Assembly: GCA_963810055.1 (NCBI GenBank)
Contig: CAWEME010000012.1
Location: forward strand, 310,001 to 374,000
DNA from: REEB95 sp963810055
Lineage (GTDB): Bacteria; Pseudomonadota; Alphaproteobacteria; ATCC43930; CGMCC-115725
DNA: 64,000 nt
Direction of reading: 5' to 3'
Part shown: in pieces, positions 53,508 through 61,689 of the stretch
How the letters are laid out: every line of letters starts with the position of its first letter
How positions within the stretch are numbered: the first letter of the stretch is position 1
Program-made: the position numbers and the translations under genes
Notes under the pieces: generated by a model
What the model saw: the letters and a program-made list of their open reading frames with translations, nothing else
What the model was told of the DNA's origin: nothing
Database searches by the model: none

Positions 53508-54776
53508 TTATTGCTGCGCGGCGGTGTAGGGGAAGATGAGGTTGCCGGTCTTGTACGCGGCCGGCCACACCACGACGTCATGCTTCGGGTTCTGGAGCTG
53601 GCCGAGATCGTTGCCGGTCAGATGCTGCCACTGGCTGAAGACGTAGCGCGGTTTCGCCCATTCGCCGTCGGCGTTGAAGGCGATGTCGCCGACCACGGTC
53701 GAGAAGCTGTGGCCGTGCATGTAGGCGGCAAGCTTCTGGTGATCGAGGCTGTGGGTCCCTTCGACCGCCTGCTGGAGCACCTGCCCCGCGGCGTAGCCGA
53801 AGGGCACGAAGCCGTAACCCAGCGGATCGATGCCGCCCTTCGCCTTGGCGATCGCCTGATAGCGCTGCAACAAATCGCGCGAGCCGGGGAAGTTGAACGC
53901 CGGCACGAAATCCTCGTGGAACAAAATGCCGTTCATCAGCGGCCCCATCCGCACCTTCAGCGGCGTGGCCAAAAGGCCGATCATGGTGCCGCCGAAGATC
54001 TTGGTCTTGAGGCCGATCTCATGCGCGGCCTGGACGATGCCGACCGTGTCGGGCGGATAGGACGCCACGAAGACGATGTCGGGGTTGGTCGCCTGCACCG
54101 CGCGCAGGATCGGCGTGAAGTCGGTGGTCGGCGGCGGATAAAGCTGGTCGTAGACGATGGAAAGGCCGGCCGCCTTGGCGTTGTCGCGCGCGCCGTCGGT
54201 CGAGTTCTTGCCGAACTCGGCGTCGACGCCGACCAGCGCCACCGTCTTCACCTTGGGCTTGAGCGATGCGGCGATCTCGAAGAAGCCCGACGAGAAGGCG
54301 TGCAGCGGATCGGGGCCGAGCGGCACCATCGAGAAATACTGGCCGTAGTGATACTGCTGGTTGACCGCGGTCGCGAGCATGCTGACGGTCGTCAGCTTGT
54401 GCTGGATGATCACCGGCATGGCCGCGGCGGCGAGGTTGGTGCCGTAAGGGCCCAAGAGCAGGTCGACCTTATCGACCTCGATCAGCTTGGTGTAGATGCC
54501 GGGATCGTTCGCGGGGTTGGTCTGGTCGTCGTAATAGACCAGCTCGACGGAGCGGCCCAACAGCCCGCCCTTGGCGTTGACGTCGTCGCGCCAGATTTCG
54601 AGCGCTTGCAGCAGCTGGTTGCCGTTGGGCGCGTTGGCGCCGGTGAGGCCCAGGGCGAAGCCGACGCGGACCGGATCGGCGGCTTGCGCGTGGCTGGTCA
54701 AGAGCGCAGCGAAGGAAAAGATCAACGCGGCGGCAAACACCCCCAAACCGCGACGCCGAGGCATGATCGAAAACAT
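53508..54776 (-). CDS. periplasmic binding protein, branched-chain amino-acid/urea type
   Basis: A 422-residue type 1 periplasmic binding protein (Peripla_BP_6 family). The signal peptide (about 32 residues) ends S-H-A-Q-A. The two lobes carry G-F-A-L-G-L-T-G-A-N-A-P-N-G, Y-Y-D-D-Q-T-N-P and G-P-Y-G-T-N-L-A-A-A. No permease or ATPase gene adjoins it, so it is an orphan whose ligand and partner cannot be assigned. ATG at 54776 uses a GGGGGAA site; an ATG at 54788 overlaps that site. Confidence 0.88.
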   Translation of the reverse strand: MFSIMPRRRGLGVFAAALIFSFAALLTSHAQAADPVRVGFALGLTGANAPNGNQLLQALEIWRDDVNAKGGLLGRSVELVYYDDQTNPANDPGIYTKLIEVDKVDLLLGPYGTNLAAAAMPVIIQHKLTTVSMLATAVNQQYHYGQYFSMVPLGPDPLHAFSSGFFEIAASLKPKVKTVALVGVDAEFGKNSTDGARDNAKAAGLSIVYDQLYPPPTTDFTPILRAVQATNPDIVFVASYPPDTVGIVQAAHEIGLKTKIFGGTMIGLLATPLKVRMGPLMNGILFHEDFVPAFNFPGSRDLLQRYQAIAKAKGGIDPLGYGFVPFGYAAGQVLQQAVEGTHSLDHQKLAAYMHGHSFSTVVGDIAFNADGEWAKPRYVFSQWQHLTGNDLGQLQNPKHDVVVWPAAYKTGNLIFPYTAAQQ

Positions 54777-54917
54777 GCGTTCCCCCATGGTTTTATTTAT
54801 GGTTGGACCGCTTGTAACATGGAGGCGGGCGGGCGCCCAAGCGCAGCGAAAGCCGCGTAACGGAACGGGCGCGGCGATAGCCGCATTTGGGCTGTTCCCG
54901 GGGCTGAAGGCCTGGGC

Positions 54918-56445
54918 CTAGCGCAACGAATCGCCCAGCAGGATGCGGCGATAGCTCAGCGCCTCGGCGAGATGGATGCGCCGGAGCCCTGCGCTTTCGT
55001 CGAGATCGGCCAAGGTGCGCGCCACGCGCAGCACGCGGTGATATCCCCGCGCCGAAAGATGCAGCCGCTCGGCGGCCTCGTTCAAAAGCTTGCGGCCCTC
55101 GGCGTCGGGCGAGGCCAACTCGTCCAGCAGCGTGCCGTCGAGCTCGGCATTGGTGCGGATGCGCTTCTCCTTGGGCAAGCCCGCGTAACGCGCGGCTTGG
55201 CGCTCGCGCGCGCTTGACCCGCGCCGCCACCTCGGCCGAGCCTTCGGCCGGCGGCGGCAGCGAGAGATCGGCGGCCTTCACCGCGGGCACGTCGATGTGC
55301 AGGTCGATGCGGTCGAACAGCGGGCCGGAAATACGCGACTGGTAATCTTGCGCGCAACGCGGCGCCTTGCCGCAAGTCAGCGCGGGATCGTCCAAATGCC
55401 CGCAGCGGCAGGGATTCATCGCCGCCACCAATTGGACGCGCGCCGGGTAGGTCACATGCGCGTTGACCCGGGCGACGTTGACCCGGCCGCTTTCCATCGG
55501 CTGGCGCAAGGCTTCGAGCGTCGCGCGCTGGAACTCGGGCAGCTCGTCCAGGAACAACACGCCCAGATGCGCGAGCGAAACCTCGCCCGGCTTGCCGCGC
55601 AAGCCCCCGCCCACCAAGGCCGGCAGCGAGGCGGAATGATGCGGATCGCGGAACGGGCGTTCGCGCATGAGCTTGCCTTCGCGCAGCAAGCCCGCGACCG
55701 AATGGATCATGCTGACCTCGAGCGCCTCGCCGGCGTCGAGCGGCGGCAGCAATCCCGGCAGCCGCTGCGCCAGCATCGACTTGCCCGCGCCCGGCGGCCC
55801 GATCATCAAAAGATTGTGGCCGCCCGACGCCGCCACTTCGAGCGCGCGCTTGGCCGTTTCCTGGCCCTTGATGTCCTTGAGGTCGAGCCTGGATCCCGCG
55901 AGCGCGGCCAGCTTGGGCTCGGGCGGGGGCAGAATCTGCGAGCCCTTGAAGTGGTTGACGATGGCCAAAAGCGCGGGCGCGGCCAGCACCTCGATGCCGC
56001 TCGCCCAGGCGGCCTCGCCGCCCGAGGCGGCCGGGCAGATGAGGCCCTTGCCTTGCGCCGCGGCGCCCAAGGCCGCGGGCAGCACGCCCGCCACCGCCTG
56101 CAGGCTGCCGTCGAGCGAAAGCTCGCCCAGCGCCACGTAGCCTTCGATCTCCTCCGCCGGCAAAACGCCCATGGCGGCGAGCAGGCCGAGCGCGATGGGC
56201 AGGTCGAAGTGGCTGCCCTCTTTCAGCAGATCGGCCGGCGCCAGATTGACGGTGATGCGCTTGGCCGGCAGCGCCAGCCCCATGCCCGAGAGCGCGGCGC
56301 GCACGCGCTCGCGCGATTCTCCCACCGCCTTGTCGGGCAGGCCCACCACGGTGAAGGCGGGCAGCCCCGAGGCGATCGTGACCTGAGCCTCCACCGGCAC
56401 CGCCTCGATGCCCTGGAAGGCCACGGTGTTGACGCGCGCGACCAA
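54918..56445 (-). CDS. comM: ComM-like AAA ATPase (Mg-chelatase family), apparent frameshift
   Basis: ComM is a hexameric helicase aiding branch migration in natural transformation. The TTG at 56445, with GGAGGAAA upstream, gives M-V-A-R-V-N-T-V-A-F-Q-G. The N-terminal Lon-like domain is followed by Walker A G-P-P-G-A-G-K-S-M and V-L-F-L-D-E-L-P-E-F. After E-V-A-A-R-V-K-R-A-R near 55210 the frame changes, and R-Q-A-A-R-Y-A-G-L-P-K-E-K-R-I-R-T-N continues in the next frame to a stop at 54918. The break lies in an alternating CG tract; restoring one CG gives about 509 residues, the usual length. Confidence 0.85.
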
Positions 56446-56534
56446 GTTTCCTCCCCGAATACCCGGGCATGCTAGGCGAGGGGGGCTGGCAAGGCCAGCG
56501 CGACGGGAAGGGGCGGCCGCGCCGGGCCCAATGA

Positions 56535-56621
56535 TTAAGGCTTGGACGCGTACCAGATGCCGATCAGCAGGCACCAGATGAGTGCGGCGTAGACCAGGAT
56601 GAAAATCAGCCGCCGGTTCAT
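56535..56621 (-). CDS. tiny membrane protein, 28 residues
   Basis: The frame encodes M-N-R-R-L-I-F-I-L-V-Y-A-A-L-I-W-C-L-L then a short tail ending A-S-K-P: a positive N-terminus followed by one hydrophobic helix, as in real small membrane proteins. It is too short for domain searches and no ribosome-binding site is strong. It lies 54 bp downstream of another tiny membrane ORF on the same strand. Could be chance. Confidence 0.35.
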   Translation of the reverse strand: MNRRLIFILVYAALIWCLLIGIWYASKP

Positions 56622-56675
56622 GGGCCAAAGCCTACAGCGAACGCGGCCGCTTTGGCGATCACGCCCTCTATTGCT

Positions 56676-56795
56676 TCAGTGGCTAAACCGCCCGCCGAAC
56701 AGTTTGCTCGAGAGATAAACGATCGCGACCGGCACGCCCCAGACCAGGACGATGTATCCGGCCGCGCTCCAATGCTCGTAAATCCACTGGAACAT
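56676..56795 (-). CDS. small membrane protein, 39 residues
   Basis: The frame begins M-F-Q-W-I-Y-E-H-W and contains one hydrophobic segment (about residues 13-30: G-Y-I-V-L-V-W-G-V-P-V-A-I-V-Y-L), ending L-F-G-G-R-F-S-H. A G-rich site precedes the ATG. No known family is recognised. It is between DUF2244 and comM on the same strand and may form a small operon with the 28-residue ORF. Confidence 0.45.
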   Translation of the reverse strand: MFQWIYEHWSAAGYIVLVWGVPVAIVYLSSKLFGGRFSH

Positions 56796-56882
56796 CGGCG
56801 CCCCCGTTATTTGACAGTTTTACGCGGGGTTTGGGCAGGCCATCCCCGCGGCCCTGTCCCGGAACTTGCGATCAGCGCCCGG

Positions 56883-57371
56883 TCAACGCCCGGACAACGC
56901 CGCGCGCCAGCGGGCCAAGGCGCGCTTCAGATCGAGATAGAGTTTCTTGCGCTCGGCCGGCGCGAGGAAGGCGCCGATGCTGAGGGTCTTGCCGTGCGAG
57001 GCCAGGTAAAGCCGGTTCGAATCCTCGTCCGGTTCCTCGAAGACCAGCCTGAGCCAGACCGGCTCGAAGCGCCAGGAACGCCTGTCGCCGCGCACCCCGA
57101 TGCGCTCGACCGTCATCTCCTTCTGGGTCAGGCGCAGATGCTCGGTCTTGCGCGCGCTGCGGTAACTGGCGCGGAACGCCACATAGACCAGGGCCACGTC
57201 GAGGCCGAAAAACCCGGTGATCGGCCAGGCGCCGATCATCACGCAGCCGACGCTCATGATGAAAGACGCAGCCCCCAAAACCAGCATCACCAGGGCGAAA
57301 CCCCGTGGCGGCAGGCTGCGATAGGGCGACAGCCGGGCGTCGTAGAACACAGGACTCGAGACCGCATTCAT
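56883..57371 (-). CDS. DUF2244 membrane protein
   Basis: A 162-residue protein with two adjacent transmembrane helices (about residues 25-68) joined by a short turn, then a beta-rich cytoplasmic domain (residues 75-160; F-E-P-V-W-L-R-L-V-F-E-E). The family has no known function and is often found next to nth in alphaproteobacteria, as here, where it is divergent from nth. The ATG at 57371 is used. Confidence 0.85.
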   Translation of the reverse strand: MNAVSSPVFYDARLSPYRSLPPRGFALVMLVLGAASFIMSVGCVMIGAWPITGFFGLDVALVYVAFRASYRSARKTEHLRLTQKEMTVERIGVRGDRRSWRFEPVWLRLVFEEPDEDSNRLYLASHGKTLSIGAFLAPAERKKLYLDLKRALARWRAALSGR

Positions 57372-57431
57372 GATCCCAGCATAAAAGACCGGGCTTGCCG
57401 CGGTAAAGCCGGGCGCGCTTTAGTCAAGGAT

Positions 57432-58193
57432 ATGAAACGCATGACCCCCGACGCCGCGTCGCGCTTCTTCGCCATCCTGGCGGCCGCGCGCCCGGAACCC
57501 GCCACCGAGCTTTCCTACATCAATCCCTATACGCTCTTGGTGGCGGTGGTGCTGTCGGCCCAGGCGACCGATGTCAGCGTCAACAAGGCGACCGAGCCCT
57601 TGTTCAAGCTCGCCGACAGTCCGGCGAAAATGGCCGCGCTGGGCGAAGCGCGGCTGCGCGATTTCATCAAGACCATCGGCCTTTACCGCACCAAAGCCCG
57701 GAACGTGATCGCGCTCTCGAAGCTGCTCCTGGAAAAACACGGCGGCCAAGTGCCGGACAACCGCGAGGCTCTGGAAGCACTGCCCGGCGTCGGGCGCAAG
57801 ACCGCGAACGTGGTCTTGAACGTCGCCTTCGGCCACGAGACCATCGCGGTCGACACCCATATTTTCCGGGTATCCAACCGCACCGGCCTGGCGCCGGGCA
57901 AGGACCCGCTCGAAGTCGAGCGCGGCCTGGAAAAGATCGTGCCGGCGCAATTCAAGCGCCACGCGCATCATTGGCTGATCCTGCACGGGCGTTATGTCTG
58001 CACCGCGCGCAATCCCCAATGCCCGTCATGCCCGGTGCGCGATCTTTGCCTTTATAAGGAGAAGACGGCGGAAGGCGCTAGAAGCCCAGCACGTCCGCCA
58101 TCGAATAGAAGCCGGGCTTCTGCTTCGCCGCCCACAAGGCCGCGCGCAGCGCGCCGCGCGCGAAAACGCGCCGCGACGTCGCGCGGTGGCTGA
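57432..58193 (+). CDS. nth: endonuclease III (extended C-terminus)
   Basis: A 253-residue base-excision DNA glycosylase/AP lyase for oxidised pyrimidines. The helix-hairpin-helix is L-P-G-V-G-R-K-T-A-N-V-V (about residues 117-128, catalytic Lys in R-K-T), with catalytic Asp in V-D-T-H-I-F-R-V. The 4Fe-4S cluster motif C-x6-C-x2-C-x5-C ends at about residue 206. The family normally ends a few residues later, but here the frame continues about 40 Arg/Pro/Ala-rich codons antisense to the end of dapB. A TAG in another frame at 58079 would give a normal end. ATG 57432 or 57441. Confidence 0.9.
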   Translation: MKRMTPDAASRFFAILAAARPEPATELSYINPYTLLVAVVLSAQATDVSVNKATEPLFKLADSPAKMAALGEARLRDFIKTIGLYRTKARNVIALSKLLLEKHGGQVPDNREALEALPGVGRKTANVVLNVAFGHETIAVDTHIFRVSNRTGLAPGKDPLEVERGLEKIVPAQFKRHAHHWLILHGRYVCTARNPQCPSCPVRDLCLYKEKTAEGARSPARPPSNRSRASASPPTRPRAARRARKRAATSRGG

Positions 58194-58875
58194 GTTCCAG
58201 GATTTCTCCCGGCCCGGCGAACATCACCCGGTGAAACCCGACCTCGTCGCCGCCGCGCAGGCTCGCAAATCCGATCTCGCCCGGCTTACGCAGCCCGGCA
58301 GCCGATTTCCGGCTTTTCTTGGCGAGGTCGACGCCGCGGCCTGCGGCCGCAGCAGCGCCCAAGGCGAGCGCCGTGCCCGACGGCGCGTCGATCTTGTGCC
58401 GGTGGTGCATCTCCAGGATTTCGAGATCGTAATCCTCGCCCAGCTGCTTGGCCGTCTCCTTCACGAGGTTCAGCAGCAGGTTCACGCCGATGCTCATATT
58501 GGGCGCCCACAGGATCGCGGTTTTTTTCGCGGCCACTTTGAGCGCGTCCATCTGCTTGGCGTCGAGCCCGGTGGTGCCGATCACCAGCGCCTTGCCAGTC
58601 GCCGCCGCGATCTTGGCGTGGCCGACGCCGGCGGCGGGCGAGGAGAAATCGATCACCACGTCGGAGGCGCGGAAGAGGGCCAGCGCGTCGCTCCCGGCCG
58701 AAAGCTTGAGCGCCCCCACGCCGGCCAGTTCGCCCAGATCGCGGCCCAGATAGGGGCTGCCCGGCGCCTCGATGCCGCCCGCCAGGCGGCAGCCCTTGGT
58801 TTCAAGGACTTCAAGCGCGACCATGCGCCCCATGCGCCCGCCGCAGCCCGAAACCCCGATGCGAATATCCGCCAT
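58078..58875 (-). CDS. dapB: 4-hydroxy-tetrahydrodipicolinate reductase
   Basis: A 265-residue enzyme of lysine and diaminopimelate synthesis. The N-terminal nucleotide loop is G-V-S-G-C-G-G-R-M-G (about residues 7-16). The active-site block is E-M-H-H-R-H-K-I-D-A-P-S-G-T-A (about residues 150-164), with the substrate-binding S-I-G-V-N-L upstream. The ATG at 58875 fits the family. Its 3' end overlaps the convergent nth frame by 116 bp. Confidence 0.95.
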   Translation of the reverse strand: MADIRIGVSGCGGRMGRMVALEVLETKGCRLAGGIEAPGSPYLGRDLGELAGVGALKLSAGSDALALFRASDVVIDFSSPAAGVGHAKIAAATGKALVIGTTGLDAKQMDALKVAAKKTAILWAPNMSIGVNLLLNLVKETAKQLGEDYDLEILEMHHRHKIDAPSGTALALGAAAAAGRGVDLAKKSRKSAAGLRKPGEIGFASLRGGDEVGFHRVMFAGPGEILELSHRATSRRVFARGALRAALWAAKQKPGFYSMADVLGF

Positions 58876-58957
58876 CAACTCGATCTCCTTGGTTGAGAGG
58901 GTTAACGGCGCGCGCCCCGAATGACAAGCGATTCAAGCAGATAGAACGCTTTCTCGG

Positions 58958-59030
58958 CTTCGCACGACGGCGAAGGCCTGATTTCGGCCTTTAGATTTGG
59001 CTTCGCTCTTACGGAGCTACGCCCGCCTAT
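58958..59030. repeat. dispersed hairpin repeat, copy 3
   Basis: 58958-58992 matches 51432-51466 except one base, and 58999-59023 (GGCTTCGCTCTTACGGAGCT...) resembles one unit of the tandem array at 40661-40756. Two repeat types are therefore joined here, upstream of murJ. Confidence 0.75.
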
Positions 59031-59099
59031 GCTGCGCGGAGCGCCGAGTCGCCCCTGCTACTTCCCTCTCAGGCGGCTTTCGCCTACACCATCGGCCTG

Positions 59100-60644
59100 A
59101 TGGCTTTGCTGCGCTCGGTCGCCACGGTCGGCGGCTACACCATGATGAGCCGCGTCCTGGGCTTCGTCCGCGACATGCTGACGGCGCAGTTCCTGGGCGC
59201 CGGGCCGGTGGCGGACGCGTTCTTCGTCGCCTTCCGCCTGCCCAATCTGTTCCGCAGCTTCTTCGCCGAAGGCGCGTTCAGTGCGGCGTTCGTGCCGCTC
59301 TTCGCTGGCGGCATGGCCCAGCACGGCAAGCTTTTGGCCAAGCGCTTCGCCGAGGACGCGCTGTCCTCGCTCACGGCGGTGCTGTTCGTGTTCCTGCTGG
59401 TTTGCGAGGCGCTGGCGCCCGCGCTGATCCATGTGCTGGCGCCGGGCTTCGCCGCGGACCCGGCCAAATTCCAGCTCACGGTCGAGCTCTCGCGGATAAC
59501 ATTTCCCTATCTCCTGTTCATCTCCCTGGTGGCGCTCCAGGGCGGCATCCTCACTTCGGTCGAGCGTTTCGCCGCGGTGGCGGCGACGCCGGTGCTGCTC
59601 AATTTGTTCATGATCGGCGTGCTTCTGGGCGTGCGGCCGGTGAGCGGCCAGGCCTTGAGCTGGGCGGTGACGGCGGCGGGTTTCGCGCAATTCGTCTGGC
59701 TCCTGGTCTCCTGCCACCGCGCCGGGCTGACGCTGCATTTCCCCCGCCCGCGCCTGACGCCGGAAGTGAAGCGGCTGGTGCGGCTGATGGTCCCCGGCGT
59801 GTTCGGCGCCGGGGTCACCCAATTGAACCTGGTGGTCTCGACCGCCGTCGCCTCGCTGCTGCCGACGGGCGCGGTCTCCTACCTCTATTACGCCGACCGG
59901 CTGAACCAGCTGCCGCTGGCCGTGGTCGGCATCGCCGTCAGCACCGCCATCCTGCCGCCGCTGTCGCGCCACTTGCGGCTCAAGGACGAGAAGGCCGCGG
60001 TGAATACCCAAAATCGCGGCCTCGAGCTGGCGTTGCTGCTGACCTTGCCGGCGGCGGTGGCGTTGGGCATGGCGGCCAAGCCCATCCTGCTGGTGCTGTT
60101 CCAGCGCGGCCAATTCGGGCCGGCCGAAACCGCCGCCACCGCGGCGGCGCTCACCGCCTATGCCGCGGGCCTGCCCGCCTTCGTGCTGGTGAAGGTGCTG
60201 GCGCCCGCCTTTTTCGCCCGCCAGGACACCGTCACGCCGGTGAAGGTGGCGCTGGCATCCATGGCGACGAATCTGGTCCTGACGCTGGTCCTGGGCCTGG
60301 CGCTGCCCTTCGCCCAGACCGGCATCGCCTGCGCCACCTCGGCGGCGGGCTGGGTCAACGCGGCTCTGCTGCTCGGGCTGTTGTACCGGCGCGGGCATTT
60401 CGCGCTCGACCGCCGCTCCCGATCGCGCATCCCGCGCATCCTGGCCGCGAGCATCCTCATGGGCCTGGCGGTCTGGGCGTTGACGTTCCTGCTGGCGCCC
60501 TGGCTGGCCTCCGGATTGGTTTTGAAGCTGGCCGCGCTGGCCGTCCTGGTCGGTGGCGGGCTCGTCATCTTCGCTTGCCTGGCGCTCGTTCTCGGCGCCG
60601 CCGAATGGAGCGAAGTCAGGCGCCGGCTGGGCTTGACCCTGTGA
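59100..60644 (+). CDS. murJ: lipid II flippase MurJ
   Basis: A 514-residue membrane protein of the MOP superfamily with about fourteen helices that flips lipid II for peptidoglycan synthesis. The N-terminus M-M-S-R-V-L-G-F-V-R-D (about residues 15-25) and A-D-A-F-F-V-A-F-R-L-P-N-L-F-R-S-F-F (about 39-56) with F-S-A-A-F-V-P are diagnostic, including the conserved Arg residues. The ATG at 59100 is the family start. Confidence 0.96.
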   Translation: MALLRSVATVGGYTMMSRVLGFVRDMLTAQFLGAGPVADAFFVAFRLPNLFRSFFAEGAFSAAFVPLFAGGMAQHGKLLAKRFAEDALSSLTAVLFVFLLVCEALAPALIHVLAPGFAADPAKFQLTVELSRITFPYLLFISLVALQGGILTSVERFAAVAATPVLLNLFMIGVLLGVRPVSGQALSWAVTAAGFAQFVWLLVSCHRAGLTLHFPRPRLTPEVKRLVRLMVPGVFGAGVTQLNLVVSTAVASLLPTGAVSYLYYADRLNQLPLAVVGIAVSTAILPPLSRHLRLKDEKAAVNTQNRGLELALLLTLPAAVALGMAAKPILLVLFQRGQFGPAETAATAAALTAYAAGLPAFVLVKVLAPAFFARQDTVTPVKVALASMATNLVLTLVLGLALPFAQTGIACATSAAGWVNAALLLGLLYRRGHFALDRRSRSRIPRILAASILMGLAVWALTFLLAPWLASGLVLKLAALAVLVGGGLVIFACLALVLGAAEWSEVRRRLGLTL

Positions 60645-60667
60645 CCCCGGCGCGGCGATAAACGCGC

Positions 60668-61666
60668 ATGAACCGCATCTTCTCGGGCGTGCAGCCCACC
60701 GGCAATCTGCATCTCGGCAATTACCTGGGCGCCATCCGCAACTGGGTGGACCTGCAGAAGGATTTCGACTGCATCTTCTGCATCGTCGATCTGCACGCGC
60801 TGACGACGCCGCAGGACCCGAAGGAACTCAAGGCGCAGACGCGGGAGGTCACATCCGCCTACATAGCCTGCGGCATCGATCCCGACCGCTGCGTCATCTT
60901 CAACCAGTCGGCGGTGTCGGCGCATTCCGAGCTCGCTTGGCTCTTGGGCTGCCTTACGCCGCTGGGCTGGCTCAACCGCATGACCCAGTTCAAGGAAAAG
61001 GCGGGCTCGGCGCGCGAAGAGGCGGGCTTGGGGCTTTACGCCTATCCGGTGCTGATGGCCGCCGATATTCTCGGCTACAAGGCGACCCATGTGCCGGTGG
61101 GCGAGGACCAGAAGCAGCATCTGGAATTGGCGCGCGACATCGCCGGCGCCTTCAACCGGCGCTACAACGTCGACTTCTTCCCGTTGCCCGAACCGCAGAT
61201 TTTCGGCGCCGGCACGCGGGTGATGAGCCTCAGGGACGGCACCAAGAAGATGTCGAAATCCGACACCTCGGATTACTCGCGCATCAACCTCACCGACGAC
61301 GCGGATGCGATCGCGCTCAAGATCCGGCGCGCCAGGACCGATCCCGCGCTCTTGCCCGCGAGCGAGGAGGAGTCCCGCAAGCGGCCCGAAGCCGACAATC
61401 TCCTGGGGATCTACGCCGCGCTGTCGGGATTGACGCGGGCGGAAGCGATCGAGAAATTCTCCGGCAAGCAATTCTCCGCCTTCAAGGACGAGCTGGCGGG
61501 CGTGGCGGTCGAGGTGCTGGGCAAGATCGGCGCCGAAATGCGCCGGCTGCTGGCCGATCCCGGCTATATCGACGGCGTGCTGAAACGCGGCGCTTCGCGC
61601 GCCAACGCCATCGCCGCGCCGGTGATGCGCGACGTGTTCGACATCATGGGGCTGCTCAGGCCTTAA
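60668..61666 (+). CDS. trpS: tryptophanyl-tRNA synthetase
   Basis: A 332-residue class I synthetase. The HIGH-like motif is P-T-G-N-L-H-L-G-N-Y (about residues 10-19) and the KMSKS loop is K-K-M-S-K-S-D (about residue 197). V-P-V-G-E-D-Q-K-Q-H-L is the tRNA/ATP-binding block. It follows murJ by 23 bp, likely on the same transcript, and is convergent with the kinase-phosphatase gene. Confidence 0.97.
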   Translation: MNRIFSGVQPTGNLHLGNYLGAIRNWVDLQKDFDCIFCIVDLHALTTPQDPKELKAQTREVTSAYIACGIDPDRCVIFNQSAVSAHSELAWLLGCLTPLGWLNRMTQFKEKAGSAREEAGLGLYAYPVLMAADILGYKATHVPVGEDQKQHLELARDIAGAFNRRYNVDFFPLPEPQIFGAGTRVMSLRDGTKKMSKSDTSDYSRINLTDDADAIALKIRRARTDPALLPASEEESRKRPEADNLLGIYAALSGLTRAEAIEKFSGKQFSAFKDELAGVAVEVLGKIGAEMRRLLADPGYIDGVLKRGASRANAIAAPVMRDVFDIMGLLRP

Positions 61667-61689
61667 GGCGCGCGGCCGCCGATAGCGCG

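Noticed and set aside
59058..60398. 446-codon minus-strand frame under murJ, and 60937-63423 828-codon + frame under trpS and the kinase
   Set aside because: Gln/Arg/His-rich antisense or shifted-frame products without domains, overlapping strongly conserved genes.
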